Shown here: piece by piece, positions 1 to 7,502 of the stretch
How positions within the stretch are numbered: position 1 is the stretch's first letter
Layout of the letters: every line of letters begins with the position of its first letter
From: Acidobacteriota bacterium
GTDB taxonomy: Bacteria > Acidobacteriota > Holophagae > Thermotomaculales > Thermotomaculaceae
Assembly: GCA_003650445.1 (NCBI GenBank)
Contig: QMQE01000123.1
Coordinates: 1 to 7,719, forward strand
DNA length: 7,719 nucleotides
Direction of reading: 5' to 3'
Translations under genes and position numbers: made by a program
The notes under the pieces: generated by a model
The model's input: the letters and a program-made list of their open reading frames with translations, nothing else
Told to the model about the DNA's origin: nothing
The model's database searches: none

Positions 1-1356
1 ATTGGAGATATCAGAGGCCACGCAAGGCTCCTGAATGAAAATATCCGGGTTGTGGAAGAGGTGAGCCATTTTCTACAGGAGCTGTCCGGGGGGCAGAAAC
101 CTCTGGTGAGGAACGCGGGGGATGCGGTTAATTTTGTGGACGGGTTTGCAGAAAATCTTCAGCATTCCATTTCCGAACTTTCCCAGATTTCAGAACGCAC
201 ATCAAGTACAGCAATAGAGTTTGCCGCTTCAATAAATCAGGTAAAAAACTCCATGGGGAAATTGGTGGGACTGGCGGAAACGATTGCCGGCAATGTTCAC
301 GACAACACCTCCGCATTGAAAGACATTTCATCCGATATTCGAACGGCTTCCGGGATGGCTGTACAGGTTGAGGAAAATATCAGGGAAATTCATGACTCAC
401 TTGGGAAGCGAATCTCTGAAATTGGAGAAAGCCGCTTCCTGGTTGAAAAAGAAATTGATTTGGCCGGAGCTTTTGAACAAAATCTCCGGGATGTTGAAAA
501 CCACCTGAAAAAATTGTCCGATATGTATGAAGGTTACCAGGAGTCAAGAATTATGCTCGCAGGGGAAATCGGCCGGATTGAAAATATTGCACGGATAATG
601 GATGATTTTATTGATCAGACGGGAATTCTGGGTTTGAACGCGGCAATCCTTGCTGCAAGAAACGACTCTCTGGATTCGGGATTTGGTGTTATAGCGGATG
701 AAATCAAGGAGCTTGCCGAACGGACCGGCGAATCTACCGGGAAAATCAGAAGCATCGTCAATTCAACAACCCACCAGCTTTCCAGCCTGGAAGAAAGCAC
801 AAAGGGGGCACGTGTCGAATTCAACCGAACACAAGAAGTGTTAAAAGAAGCACTTTCTGTCCAGTTAGCGGGGAAAAATGAGTTGAAGAATGAGATAAGT
901 CGGATGCAGGCTATGCAGGATGAAGCAGGGAAGGATCGCACCAGAACGGGAACTGTTCTTGACGGTATCCGTTTATTGAAAGCCCTGATGTCTAAGACAG
1001 AAGAAAGCATGGGCAAGCAAGTAGAAAGCACAGAAAAATCAATGGAGACTTCAGAAGAAATGAAGGAAATGGCAGGGCAGGTGATGACTGCAGCCCAGGA
1101 GCAGACCATAGGGGCAAATCAGATCGCCGGGACTTCAGAATCGATACGTGACCTTTCACTGGATGCAAAAAATGCCTCCGAAAAAGTCAAGGAAGCTGTT
1201 CAGGACATTGTACAACTTATTGAGGCTATTGAAGAAAATTCTGAGCATATTCGAGTCAAGTCGGATGTATTGCGAATGGTTGTGGACAACTTTTCCGGAG
1301 AACTCACATTATTGTCAACGGAAATCGCAAAGTTTCAGCTGCCGGACAACAAATGA
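1..1356 (+). CDS. Methyl-accepting chemotaxis-like signalling protein, 5' end missing
   Basis: The reading frame is open from the first base of the window to the TGA at 1354-1356 (451 residues visible), so the gene starts upstream; the GTG at 52 is an in-frame codon with no reason to be the start. The protein is almost wholly polar, heptad-rich helix, typical of the cytoplasmic MCP signalling domain. Numbered from the first visible codon, the hairpin tip lies at about 195-240: QTGILGLNAAILAAR (206-220), then GFGVIADEIKELAER. An N-terminal arm (about 70-195) and a C-terminal arm (about 240-390) flank it, with methylation-helix-like stretches near 71-87 and 365-390. Such tips bind CheA and CheW. 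The usual tip is QTN-LALNAAIEAARAGE; here the first Glu is Leu217 and the second is Ser223, while Asn213 and Arg220 are kept. No membrane segment or sensor domain is visible, though either could lie upstream. The stop overlaps the next start by ATGA. The family is clear; the partner and ligand are unknown. Confidence 0.9.
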   Translation: MGDIRGHARLLNENIRVVEEVSHFLQELSGGQKPLVRNAGDAVNFVDGFAENLQHSISELSQISERTSSTAIEFAASINQVKNSMGKLVGLAETIAGNVHDNTSALKDISSDIRTASGMAVQVEENIREIHDSLGKRISEIGESRFLVEKEIDLAGAFEQNLRDVENHLKKLSDMYEGYQESRIMLAGEIGRIENIARIMDDFIDQTGILGLNAAILAARNDSLDSGFGVIADEIKELAERTGESTGKIRSIVNSTTHQLSSLEESTKGARVEFNRTQEVLKEALSVQLAGKNELKNEISRMQAMQDEAGKDRTRTGTVLDGIRLLKALMSKTEESMGKQVESTEKSMETSEEMKEMAGQVMTAAQEQTIGANQIAGTSESIRDLSLDAKNASEKVKEAVQDIVQLIEAIEENSEHIRVKSDVLRMVVDNFSGELTLLSTEIAKFQLPDNK

Positions 1357-3767
1357 CCTCCTGGAATCATTCCTCGTTCGGAAACTTACTGAAAGAAAAA
1401 GTACTGGTCATGGATGGTGCCTACGGTACGCTCTTATCTTCCCATTTGAAAGGACTGGGAAGTATTGAGGAGCTGAATATACGGGAACCTGAAGTGGTAC
1501 TCGGCATTCATCAGCAATACGCAGACGGGGGAGCTGACATTGTCAAATCCAATACGTTTGGGGTGTTCCATTCCATTTTTAGGGAAAAACTGGGAATTGA
1601 ACCTGCACTGGACATAATAGAGGCTGGCTCACACCTGCTAAAACATGTTAAATCCAATAGAGATTTGATTAGATTCGCCAGTTTCGGGCCGATGACCGCC
1701 GGGATGTGGGGGTACACGCCGGATGAAGCTCAACGGATTGCAAATGTTTACCGCCTTGCAGTAGAAAGGGCATTGGACGCAGGTATCCATGGAATTCTCC
1801 TTGAAACCTTTTCCGATCTTCTTGAAATGCGAATTGCAATTCATGCCATTCGTTCAGTTTCTACTGATATTCCTTTGATTTGCCAGTTTACATTTCAGGA
1901 AGGAAGCCTGACCTTGAGTGGCTCCGGTGCTGCCAATGGGGCGATACTGCTGGAATCGCTCTTTGCAGATGTCATCGGCGTTAATTGTTCTACAGGGCCG
2001 GAAGGCATTCTTGCTCATGTAGAAGAATTGAGCCGCTTTTCCAGCGGGCCAATTTCAATGGCACCCAATGCAGGATTACCAAAAATCGTTGACGGGGTGG
2101 CTGTTTATCCTGATGTAAGAAAAAAAATGCTGGAATTATTGCCCCGTGCACTGAAATTTGGAGTAAGAATCGTCGGGACCTGTTGCGGGTCCACTCCTGA
2201 ATATACACGTGCCCTGCGCAGGGAAATTGATCGTGTTTCTTTGAAAATGCCCGTGCCTTTGAATAGAGAAACTCCCGATGTGGTGAGTTCCAGTCGCCAA
2301 CTGTATGATTTCAGGGAGAAATCCTTTTTTGCTATCGGAGAACGATTAAACCTGTCCGGCAACAGGACTTTTTTAAAGAGGTTTCAAAGAGAACCGGATT
2401 CAGCAATAGTTGCTGAACTTGAACGCCAAAATGCTGCCGGCTATACCGATGCCGTGGACATAAACCTGGATTCTCTTGCCGCCAAAAAGCCGGGTATTTG
2501 GCGGGATACCGTGCTTCTCCTGGAAAGAGAACAATCTCCCATTCTTTCCATAGACACCCTTTACCCCGAACTTATGAAAGAGGCGGTGTCCCTCGTCGCA
2601 GGAAAACCGGTTTACAATTCTACAGATTTGACTGAAAAGCGATTTTCCAAAATGGCTGAACTTTACCATCATCACCGGGGAAAGATTGTCGCCTTGCTGA
2701 TGACGGGAAACCGATTGCCGAAAACCCTGACGGAGCGGCAGGAGGCATTACAACTGCTTGACAAATTGGTTCAGGTCTATCATATACCGCCTGAAGATAT
2801 TCTGGTTGACCCCCTGGCACTTTCCCTTGCAACCAATGTCAACCAGTTTGAAATGGTTCAACAAATTGTGGAGAAAACCACTTATAAGACAATTATCGGT
2901 TTATCCAACTTCTCCCACGGACTGGCAGACCGCAGCCGCATGAATGCATTTCTCCTGGGACAGTTGATGCGAAGCGATATCTCCGCCGCGATTACAGATA
3001 CCAGTGACCCGAATATCTGTGCAACAATTCGACTTGGGAATGCACTCTTTCATAATGAACCGTTGATTCGGGACGAGGCGGAAAAAATGGAGTTTTCCGG
3101 CACTTTCCCTGCCGTCGGAAAAGCTTTGCTTGGGGCAGACCCCGATGCCATACTTGATATTTTCGATCTGAATGCCAGTCAGTATTCATCGCCTTTTTTA
3201 TTCCTGGAAAAAGTTGTATCCCCCAAAATGGAGGCGATTGGAGAGGCATTTGAGGCGGGGAAATTGTACCTTCCTCAATTAATTGTTGCCGGTGAAACAA
3301 TGAAAAAACTTCTGAATGCTTTGAAAGAGAGAGGGGGGAGTTCCGAAAATGCGGACAGGAGACATCCCGTTCTGTTTTTTACAGTTCAAAATGACATTCA
3401 TGATATTGGGAAAAACATTGTAATGTCCGTGCTACAAGGGTTTGGGATTCCGGCTGAGGATGGGGGCGTGGACAGAAGCCCGGAAGAAATTGTAGAACTG
3501 GCAGGCTCAAAGAAGGCCGGTGCAGTAGGCTTGTCTGCTTTGATGACAACCAGCCTTGCCTCCATGGAAGAGACGATTAAACAACTGAAGGAGGCATTTC
3601 CCAATCTTCCGGTACTGGTTGGAGGAGCGGTTGTAACACGGAAATACGCGGAAGAAATTGGCGCGGACGGGTATGGGAAAACTGCTTTCGAAGCTGTCCA
3701 TGTGATTCGTCGGCTGGATGAGAAAGGGAAGGGCGGCGACAAAGCGATTGAGGGTGGAGAAAAATGA
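1353..3767 (+). CDS. metH: Cobalamin-dependent methionine synthase, three-domain form without reactivation domain
   Basis: This 804-residue cytosolic enzyme is predicted to move a methyl group from 5-methyltetrahydrofolate via cobalamin to homocysteine, giving methionine. Domains in order: homocysteine S-methyltransferase (about 10-295) with zinc ligands Cys212 (VNCSTGPEG) and Cys277-Cys278 (GTCCGSTPE) and a PNAGLP motif at 238-243; pterin-binding domain (about 325-580) with IGERLN, VDINLD (368-373) and GLSNFSHGL (516-524); B12 cap four-helix domain (about 590-665); and B12-binding Rossmann domain (about 670-790) with DIHDIGK (681-687; His683 is the lower cobalt ligand), GLSALMTTS, GGAVVT and ADGYG. 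It ends there in a short charged tail, whereas E. coli MetH (about 1,227 residues) has a further AdoMet-binding activation domain. The same short form is known in bacteria such as Thermotoga. The ATG at 1353 overlaps the previous stop and has no clear Shine-Dalgarno sequence, so coupled translation is likely. Residue spacing gives no sign of decay. Confidence 0.95.
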   Translation: MTSWNHSSFGNLLKEKVLVMDGAYGTLLSSHLKGLGSIEELNIREPEVVLGIHQQYADGGADIVKSNTFGVFHSIFREKLGIEPALDIIEAGSHLLKHVKSNRDLIRFASFGPMTAGMWGYTPDEAQRIANVYRLAVERALDAGIHGILLETFSDLLEMRIAIHAIRSVSTDIPLICQFTFQEGSLTLSGSGAANGAILLESLFADVIGVNCSTGPEGILAHVEELSRFSSGPISMAPNAGLPKIVDGVAVYPDVRKKMLELLPRALKFGVRIVGTCCGSTPEYTRALRREIDRVSLKMPVPLNRETPDVVSSSRQLYDFREKSFFAIGERLNLSGNRTFLKRFQREPDSAIVAELERQNAAGYTDAVDINLDSLAAKKPGIWRDTVLLLEREQSPILSIDTLYPELMKEAVSLVAGKPVYNSTDLTEKRFSKMAELYHHHRGKIVALLMTGNRLPKTLTERQEALQLLDKLVQVYHIPPEDILVDPLALSLATNVNQFEMVQQIVEKTTYKTIIGLSNFSHGLADRSRMNAFLLGQLMRSDISAAITDTSDPNICATIRLGNALFHNEPLIRDEAEKMEFSGTFPAVGKALLGADPDAILDIFDLNASQYSSPFLFLEKVVSPKMEAIGEAFEAGKLYLPQLIVAGETMKKLLNALKERGGSSENADRRHPVLFFTVQNDIHDIGKNIVMSVLQGFGIPAEDGGVDRSPEEIVELAGSKKAGAVGLSALMTTSLASMEETIKQLKEAFPNLPVLVGGAVVTRKYAEEIGADGYGKTAFEAVHVIRRLDEKGKGGDKAIEGGEK
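3751..3759 (+). promoter_or_regulatory. Ribosome binding site for the small membrane-protein gene
   Basis: The purine-rich AGGGTGGAG lies in the last codons of metH and ends 4 bases before the ATG at 3764. It is the only clear Shine-Dalgarno sequence at the three coupled junctions of this operon. It supports 3764 over the in-frame ATG at 3770, and it lets this gene be initiated partly independently of metH. Confidence 0.65.
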
Positions 3768-4396
3768 AGATGATTCATGCAATTCTTACCATAAGCATGA
3801 TTGCACTTGCAAGTGTCACTTTTACACAATCTGCTCAATGTGCCTCAGACGTGTTGAAATATGAAGACAACCGGGGACATTTGGTTCTCGTGGATTCAGC
3901 AGCGAAAATCCCGAAAAAATACCTGAACCGGGTGGAAGCTATTCCTACGGGGAAAGAGGCAGTGAAGCTCAATGCAGGGCTGACGGATCTCATACTAAAA
4001 AATAGGAATATTTCAGGTATTGAGAAATATTTTGACAATTATGTTTTCTGGAACAGGTGGACCTTGATTCTATGTTTTCTGTTTCTTTTGACCTTCCTTC
4101 TTCCATTGTTTTTCCGAAATGTGGTCTCCCGGATTATCATTTTTGTTGGATTTCTGTTTCTGTTTATCCTTTTTCATCTTTTTGTATATATTCCGGGACT
4201 GCAGAACCGGGCTTATCTATTTGCGGTTACGGTTCGGCAATTGCATGGAGTTTCATTCCCCACTGAGGAAGGCATACGGTACAAGGTTCTTTCATATCGC
4301 ATACATTCCGAGGAATTGCCTTTGATACCGGTCAATATTTATCTTGAGCTCCTGGAGCTGAGAAAGCTTCAACAGTCAATTCGGTTCCGTAAATGA
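3764..4396 (+). CDS. Unknown membrane protein with signal peptide and DUF4124-like N-terminal motif
   Basis: I do not recognise a function for this 210-residue protein. Residues 1-27 look like a signal peptide (MK start, hydrophobic core 5-20, likely cleavage near CAS-DV); the SAQC sequence is a poor lipobox. Residues 30-58 (LKYEDNRGHLVLVDS, then AKIPKKY) resemble the short DUF4124-type motif of secreted proteobacterial proteins, which usually reads Y-W/V-D-x-x-G, then a two-strand turn and I-P-x-K-Y. Two strongly hydrophobic segments follow (about 98-117 and 124-144), joined by a short loop with Arg118 and Arg123. By the positive-inside rule the loop is cytoplasmic, so both the N-terminal domain and the C-terminal 65 residues would face the periplasm. 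The C-terminal part has a Leu-rich helix and a basic end. ATGA overlaps link it to metH upstream and hemW downstream. The topology is an inference; the DUF4124 match is by eye. Confidence 0.8.
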   Translation: MKMIHAILTISMIALASVTFTQSAQCASDVLKYEDNRGHLVLVDSAAKIPKKYLNRVEAIPTGKEAVKLNAGLTDLILKNRNISGIEKYFDNYVFWNRWTLILCFLFLLTFLLPLFFRNVVSRIIIFVGFLFLFILFHLFVYIPGLQNRAYLFAVTVRQLHGVSFPTEEGIRYKVLSYRIHSEELPLIPVNIYLELLELRKLQQSIRFRK

Positions 4397-5466
4397 ATGG
4401 GGGAATCTATGTTCATGTCCCATTCTGCCGTTCCCGTTGCCGCTATTGCTCATTTTACAGTATAACAAACCGGAAATTTCCAGATGCGAAAGAATTTACC
4501 CGGGCAATCTTCCGGCATCTTGAAACCTTCGAAAAAACAGAATCCATTACATTCAATACAATTTATTTCGGAGGGGGGACCCCGAGTTTACTGCCGGCTT
4601 CCTTTTTCAGTGGGGTAATTGAGGGAATTTTCAAGGGCGTGAAACTGACGGATTGCCCCGAAATATCGATTGAAATGAATCCCGAAGACGTTACTGTGCC
4701 ATATTTGAGTGAGTTAAAAAATGCCGGTATAAACAGAATCAGCGTCGGTATCCAGTCTACCAGCGAAAAAATTCTTCAAAAACTGAATCGCACCCACAGC
4801 GTAAAGCAGGCACTTAGGGCTATTGAAGATGCTCGGTCTGTATTTAGTAATGTTTCCTGTGATTTAATTATTGGAATTGAAGGAGAGAATGAAGAAAAAC
4901 GCGTATTAGACGGGATTCCCTTTGAAAAATTATCTCATCTTTCCCTTTATATGCTGGATGGCGTCAAAAACAGGAAGCTTTCGGCTGATGAAGACAATAC
5001 CGCTTCATTATACTCAAGGCTTTGCGGTGAATTGGACAGAGTGGGTCTGAAGCAGTATGAGATTTCAAATTTTGCGCGCCCGGGCATGGAATCGGTTCAC
5101 AACCTGCACTACTGGAAAGGAAACCCATATATTGGCCTGGGGCCTTCGGCTCATTCATTGCTTTATCCCTTCCGGATCTGGGACCATAGCGGTCTGGACC
5201 GGTTTATGAGGGGAGAATTCAAAACCGGACGAATGGAATACAGCCAAAGGGTCTTTATCAACGAAATGGTGATGTTGGCTTTACGCCTACGCGGGGGTGC
5301 CAACCAGACGACATTCAGGAAACGCTATGGAATTGACCTGATCCGTGAATTCGGCTGGCTTTGCGACAAATATCCTGAATTTGTCCGTTGTGACGGAAAG
5401 AGTATTTCACTTTCCCGGAAAGGAATGCTTGTTTCCAACGAAATTTTCCAGGAACTGATCCAATAG
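4393..5466 (+). CDS. hemW: Radical SAM heme chaperone HemW (coproporphyrinogen oxidase-like)
   Basis: This 357-residue protein is near the usual HemW length. It opens with YVHVPFC and the radical SAM cluster motif C12-x3-C16-x2-C19 followed by Ser-Phe; true HemN has Cys-x-Cys at that place, which favours HemW. Next come GGGTPS (60-65), the AdoMet-contacting EMNPE (94-98), GINRISVGIQS (112-122), a DLIIG strand (157-161), the HNxxYW heme-binding motif as HNLHYW (236-241), GLGPSAHS (248-255) and a HemN C-terminal domain from about 285 (LALRLRGG). HemW proteins bind heme and pass it to target proteins; they are not needed for coproporphyrinogen decarboxylation, although often so annotated. Small departures from consensus are LNRTHS for LGRxHS and GIEGEN for GLPGQT. 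The start is set by the ATGA overlap with the preceding stop; there is no good Shine-Dalgarno sequence. It is the last gene of the operon. Confidence 0.93.
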   Translation: MNGGIYVHVPFCRSRCRYCSFYSITNRKFPDAKEFTRAIFRHLETFEKTESITFNTIYFGGGTPSLLPASFFSGVIEGIFKGVKLTDCPEISIEMNPEDVTVPYLSELKNAGINRISVGIQSTSEKILQKLNRTHSVKQALRAIEDARSVFSNVSCDLIIGIEGENEEKRVLDGIPFEKLSHLSLYMLDGVKNRKLSADEDNTASLYSRLCGELDRVGLKQYEISNFARPGMESVHNLHYWKGNPYIGLGPSAHSLLYPFRIWDHSGLDRFMRGEFKTGRMEYSQRVFINEMVMLALRLRGGANQTTFRKRYGIDLIREFGWLCDKYPEFVRCDGKSISLSRKGMLVSNEIFQELIQ

Positions 5467-5598
5467 TGGCTTTCAACCAGAGAGAAAAAACAAGTAGGAA
5501 CAAGGTTAACGGATAAGTGGAAATGAGAAAAGGCAATCCATTCCCTCACGTATTCGCACATTCACTTGCGCTATTTTGCGCCCACGCTTGCCTGCTTC

Positions 5599-7371
5599 TC
5601 ACAGTTCCGAGATGGATGCTTCGTATGATCGGTCTTCCAGGGTTTTTTTCCGAATAAACTGGGTCAGGCGGTTCCGGGTCAGTACACCCCGGAGGTTTTT
5701 ATCTTCATCCAGAACAGGAAGGTCTTCGATTTCCAGAAAATCAAATTTCTCCTGAGCGGAGAGTATATCATCTGATTCAGAGAGATAAGTCACGTCATCC
5801 CGCATAATGTCGGAAACAATCAAAAGGCGCCAGAGGTCATCCCGAAACATGAAAGACTTGACGTCACTGATGGAGAGAATCCCCACGACTTTGTTGTCCT
5901 TGTTGGTAACTGGCAGATGGGTGAGCTGATGGGCGTTTAAACCATCTACAAAGGCCTGAAGAGAAGCCCCCTCATAGATGCAGGTTGGCTTGGAGTCCAT
6001 GATGTCGCCCACCGTCCAGCCGTGGAGTGCGGCTGTTTCCCTGGCACGCTCTATGGGAATCTTTTTCAAGGTGAAGTAGTGGGTGTCGATGGAATCATGG
6101 AAGAGTTTCTGAGATACGGTTGTACCGATGATCGAAGCAATCATGATGGGTAACATAACTGAATAATTCCCTGTAATTTCGGTTAAAAGAAAAATGGACA
6201 TTAATGGCGCATGGGTTGCGGATGAAAGAAAAGCACCCATGGCAACCACGGCATATGCACCGGCAGAGATGTGCATAGCCGGAAAGAGAAGGGCAAATAA
6301 TTTTCCGGAAAAAGCACCGAGGGCTGCACCGACAAACAGGGAGGGTGCGAACATCCCCCCAGCCCCGCCTGAACCAAGAGTGAGAGAAGTTGCAAGAATT
6401 TTACCCAGTACCAGCAGTCCGAGGAACAGGAGGCTGTAATTCATCAAATTTCCGTTGATCAGGCCGCGAATGACATCGTATCCGTCACTGAGAACGTCCC
6501 GCATGAATATCCCGATAATTCCCACAAGAAATGCTCCGAGAACCGGTTTCAGTGCTTTGGGGATTCTGAGTGAGTTAAAAAATTCCCACGTTGTGTAATA
6601 TCCCCGTTTATAAAGTGCACCAAAAATGCCGATGAGGATACCGAGGAGGGCATAGAGCGGAAATTCCATGGGGCCACCGATGATGTAATTTGGTGTATGA
6701 AAAATCGATTCCGCGCCGTAGTAAGTTCTTGAAACTGCAGTTGCAATTGCGGATGAAATTACGAAAAGCGAGAAAGTGTTCAACTTCATTTCGCCTAAAA
6801 AAACAATTTCTTCGGCAAAAAGGACTCCGGCAATGGGTGCATTGAACGTTGCGGCGATGGCACCTGCAGCCCCGCATCCGACGAGTACCTGTGTACGTTT
6901 CGTGGAGAGTTTGAGCCACCTTGCCACAACGGAACCGATGGTTCCGCCGATCTGGCCGATGGGGCCTTCTCGGCCCGCTGATCCCCCCGAGCCAATGGTA
7001 ATAGCTGCACCGAGTGTGTTGGCAATGAGGCGGAGGGGGCTGATACGGGCCAGTTTCAAGTGAACTTCCGCAAGAAATTTTGGAAATCCGTATCCATTTA
7101 CGAGTCCGGGAAAGAGTTTGGCAAGGGGAATCAACAACAGCGCGCCGGATACCGGAAGAAGAATGATCAGAAAACGATGCCAGCCGCCCTGTTGAAGGTT
7201 AAGAAGATTATTGCCTACGACGTCAAAGAAAAACCAATGGGCATGTTCCACTGCCTCGACAAATACAATATTGCCTATCCCGCTGAGCAGGCCGACAAGG
7301 GCGGCAACACTGAGAAAGAAAGTTGTATTTCCGATTTTAAAGCGTTTCAAATACCCATAAAGCGATTGCAT
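5599..7371 (-). CDS. CLC-family chloride channel or transporter with C-terminal CBS pair
   Basis: This is a 590-residue inner-membrane protein moving chloride or a similar anion. The CLC core (about 15-440) has the three selectivity motifs: GYGFP (93-97, for GSGIP), GREGP (133-137) with gating Glu135, and GMFAP (339-343, GxFxP). Helices are linked by Gly-rich turns such as GSGGSAGREGP and LGSGGAGG. The C-terminus holds two CBS domains (about 452-508 and 516-576), which in this superfamily often bind adenine nucleotides and tune gating. Compared with E. coli ClcA by ungapped reading, Ser107 is Tyr94 and the inner proton glutamate Glu203 is Ile189 (LFAEEIV), while the external Glu is kept; coupling to protons is therefore uncertain. 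An in-frame TTG at 7383 also gives an open frame, but the ATG at 7371 has GGGAGG upstream, and the promoter places transcription start near 7383. It converges with hemW and is monocistronic in this window. Confidence 0.95.
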   Translation of the reverse strand: MQSLYGYLKRFKIGNTTFFLSVAALVGLLSGIGNIVFVEAVEHAHWFFFDVVGNNLLNLQQGGWHRFLIILLPVSGALLLIPLAKLFPGLVNGYGFPKFLAEVHLKLARISPLRLIANTLGAAITIGSGGSAGREGPIGQIGGTIGSVVARWLKLSTKRTQVLVGCGAAGAIAATFNAPIAGVLFAEEIVFLGEMKLNTFSLFVISSAIATAVSRTYYGAESIFHTPNYIIGGPMEFPLYALLGILIGIFGALYKRGYYTTWEFFNSLRIPKALKPVLGAFLVGIIGIFMRDVLSDGYDVIRGLINGNLMNYSLLFLGLLVLGKILATSLTLGSGGAGGMFAPSLFVGAALGAFSGKLFALLFPAMHISAGAYAVVAMGAFLSSATHAPLMSIFLLTEITGNYSVMLPIMIASIIGTTVSQKLFHDSIDTHYFTLKKIPIERARETAALHGWTVGDIMDSKPTCIYEGASLQAFVDGLNAHQLTHLPVTNKDNKVVGILSISDVKSFMFRDDLWRLLIVSDIMRDDVTYLSESDDILSAQEKFDFLEIEDLPVLDEDKNLRGVLTRNRLTQFIRKKTLEDRSYEASISEL

Positions 7372-7375
7372 GACG

Positions 7376-7381
7376 CCTCCC
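7376..7381 (-). promoter_or_regulatory. Shine-Dalgarno site that decides the CLC start
   Basis: On the minus strand GGGAGG lies 4 bases before the ATG at 7371. It favours this ATG over the in-frame TTG at 7383, which has no ribosome site and falls at the predicted first transcribed bases. Confidence 0.7.
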
Positions 7382-7389
7382 AAAAGGCC

Positions 7390-7417
7390 ATTATACCCCT
7401 GAAGAGCATTCTGGCAA
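7390..7417 (-). promoter_or_regulatory. Sigma70-type promoter of the CLC gene
   Basis: Read on the minus strand, TTGCCA (7417-7412, five of six consensus bases) is followed by a 16-base spacer and a perfect TATAAT (7395-7390). Transcription would start around 7383, giving a leader of only about 12 bases that contains little more than the ribosome site. This leaves no room for a riboswitch or attenuator in the leader. Confidence 0.75.
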
Positions 7418-7455
7418 GGAGTTAAAGAATCAATTGGAATCAGGCAGAAGGAATG

Positions 7456-7482
7456 TTGACATGAAAATCGTCTTTTGATACT
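7456..7482 (+). promoter_or_regulatory. Possible promoter of the PilZ gene
   Basis: A perfect TTGACA (7456-7461) is followed after 15 bases by GATACT (7477-7482), four of six for a -10 box. The spacer is short and the -10 weak. TATAAA at 7490-7495 is a better -10 sequence but lies 28 bases from this -35, so it cannot pair with it. The position upstream of the gene is right, but the call is tentative. Confidence 0.4.
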
Positions 7483-7497
7483 CTGAATTTATAAAAT

Positions 7498-7502
7498 AGG
7501 AG
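7498..7502 (+). promoter_or_regulatory. Ribosome binding site of the PilZ gene
   Basis: AGGAG ends 9 bases before the ATG at 7512. A second in-frame ATG follows directly at 7515, but 12 bases is less favourable, so 7512 is preferred. Confidence 0.65.

Noticed and set aside
52..54. GTG at 52 as the start of the chemoreceptor-like gene.
   Set aside because: The same frame is open back to base 1, no ribosome site precedes it, and the residues before it continue the same polar helix.
615..1109. Open frame of 164 codons on the minus strand inside the chemoreceptor-like gene.
   Set aside because: It lies antisense to a clearly conserved coding region, has no ribosome site or recognisable domain, and reads as a shadow of the coiled-coil codon pattern.
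2758..2788. TTGACA inside metH followed by TATCAT or TATACC, considered as an internal promoter.
   Set aside because: The spacers are 14 and 19 bases, the region codes for the conserved pterin domain, and no gene starts nearby.
3398..3838. Open frame of 146 codons on the minus strand across the metH end and the next gene.
   Set aside because: It is antisense to the B12-binding domain with its intact motifs; its Ser/Pro-rich product matches nothing known to me.
4393..5466. Coproporphyrinogen III oxidase HemN as the name of the radical SAM gene.
   Set aside because: The third cluster Cys is followed by Ser-Phe and not x-Cys, the protein is shorter than HemN, and the HNxxYW heme motif of HemW is present.
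5568..5581. GCGC, six-base loop, GCGC hairpin between hemW and the CLC gene, considered as a terminator.
   Set aside because: The stem is only 4 base pairs and no T run follows on either strand.
7372..7383. Four-codon longer CLC protein starting at the TTG at 7383.
   Set aside because: The TATAAT box places the transcript start at about that base, and the GGGAGG site lies between the TTG and the ATG at 7371.
7060..7425. Open frame of 121 codons on the plus strand across the CLC start and promoter.
   Set aside because: It is antisense to the conserved CLC N-terminus and covers its promoter; the product is Lys-rich with no domain.
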